Shown here: positions 5,471 through 5,568 of the stretch, piece by piece
Position numbering within the stretch: position 1 is the first letter of the stretch
How the letters are laid out: the number at the start of each line of letters is the position of its first letter
NCBI GenBank assembly: GCA_038215095.1
Contig: JBBQRG010000118.1
Location: forward strand, 1 to 5,568
Direction: 5' to 3'
DNA from: DATACN01 sp038215095
GTDB lineage: Bacteria; Actinomycetota; Thermoleophilia; Solirubrobacterales; Thermoleophilaceae
Length of the DNA: 5,568 bases
Program-made: the position numbers and the translations under genes
Notes under the pieces: model-generated
Seen by the model: only the letters and a program-made list of their open reading frames with translations
Told to the model about the DNA's origin: nothing
Database searches by the model: none

Positions 5471-5568
5471 ATGCGCTTGCTGGTCGCCCGCTGCTGCATC
5501 GACTACACCGGCCGCCTGGCCACGCACCTTCCCGAGGCGCTGCGCCTCCTCATGATCAAGACCGATGG
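5471..5568 (+). CDS. nucS: Endonuclease NucS (EndoMS), N-terminal fragment (cut by window edge)
   Basis: From ATG 5471 the frame is open to the window end, giving 32 complete codons plus two bases. The peptide begins MRLLVARCCIDYTGRLATHL and continues PEALRLLMIKTDG. It matches the characteristic NucS N-terminus, (V)RLVIAxCxVDYxGRLxAHLPxAxRLLLxKADG. NucS cuts DNA at mismatches and serves as the non-canonical mismatch-repair enzyme in Actinobacteria and many Archaea, acting with the replication clamp. Only the start of the N-terminal dimerisation/DNA-binding domain is visible; the RecB-like nuclease domain is outside the window. It is transcribed away from the two-component operon across a 256-base intergenic region. 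Confidence 0.85.
   Translation, partial: MRLLVARCCIDYTGRLATHLPEALRLLMIKTD

Noticed and set aside
5215..5499. A 95-residue N-terminal extension of the response regulator
   Set aside because: The frame is open, but the peptide is Arg/Ser/Ala-rich, has no receiver-like sequence and spans the inverted repeat and the intergenic region. Receivers normally begin within about 20 residues of the start.
1..5568. CRISPR arrays, insertion sequences, rRNA or attachment sites
   Set aside because: No regularly spaced repeats, transposase motifs, terminal inverted repeats or RNA-gene signatures were seen on either strand.

Overview
The window is very GC-rich, with codons ending mostly in G or C, and densely packed. 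An actinobacterial source fits, plausibly a deep-branching soil lineage such as Thermoleophilia/Solirubrobacterales. The clearest taxonomic clue is the start of a NucS/EndoMS mismatch endonuclease at the right edge, an enzyme typical of Actinobacteria and Archaea. The class-level placement is inference.

Layout from left to right. (1) At 1-399 (-) is the N-terminal part of a membrane glycosyltransferase of the GT39/YkcB-like type, cut by the window edge. Its GTG start overlaps the stop of (2), a membrane-anchored alpha/beta-hydrolase esterase at 396-1343 (-); the two look translationally coupled. (3) A small, unrecognised, multi-pass membrane protein lies at 1368-1820 (+). It starts 24 bases from the esterase start, divergently, across a perfect 7-bp dyad, and its 3' end overlaps the next gene tail to tail. 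(4) At 1744-2943 (-) is an MprF-type aminoacyl-lipid synthase (DUF2156 domain) with one N-terminal membrane segment and no flippase domain. (5, 6) A HisKA sensor histidine kinase (3015-4460, -) and an OmpR/PhoB-type response regulator (4462-5214, -) precede it in the same direction. (7) A 256-base intergenic region holds a long nested inverted repeat that would lie in the regulator's mRNA leader. (8) The first 32 complete codons of nucS (+) begin at 5471 and run off the right edge.

The most coherent reading is a cell-envelope locus. The response regulator and kinase are one base apart and are followed 71 bases later by the aminoacyl-lipid synthase, so an operon of regulator, kinase and synthase is likely. 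In other bacteria MprF enzymes add lysine or alanine to phosphatidylglycerol, lower the negative charge of the membrane and protect against cationic peptides, and their expression is often under envelope-stress two-component control. The nearby esterase could remove acyl or aminoacyl groups outside the cytoplasm, and the GT39 enzyme could glycosylate an envelope component. These links are inferences from gene order and family. All the families except the small membrane protein are known, so novelty, if any, lies in that protein, the gene grouping and the two dyad structures.
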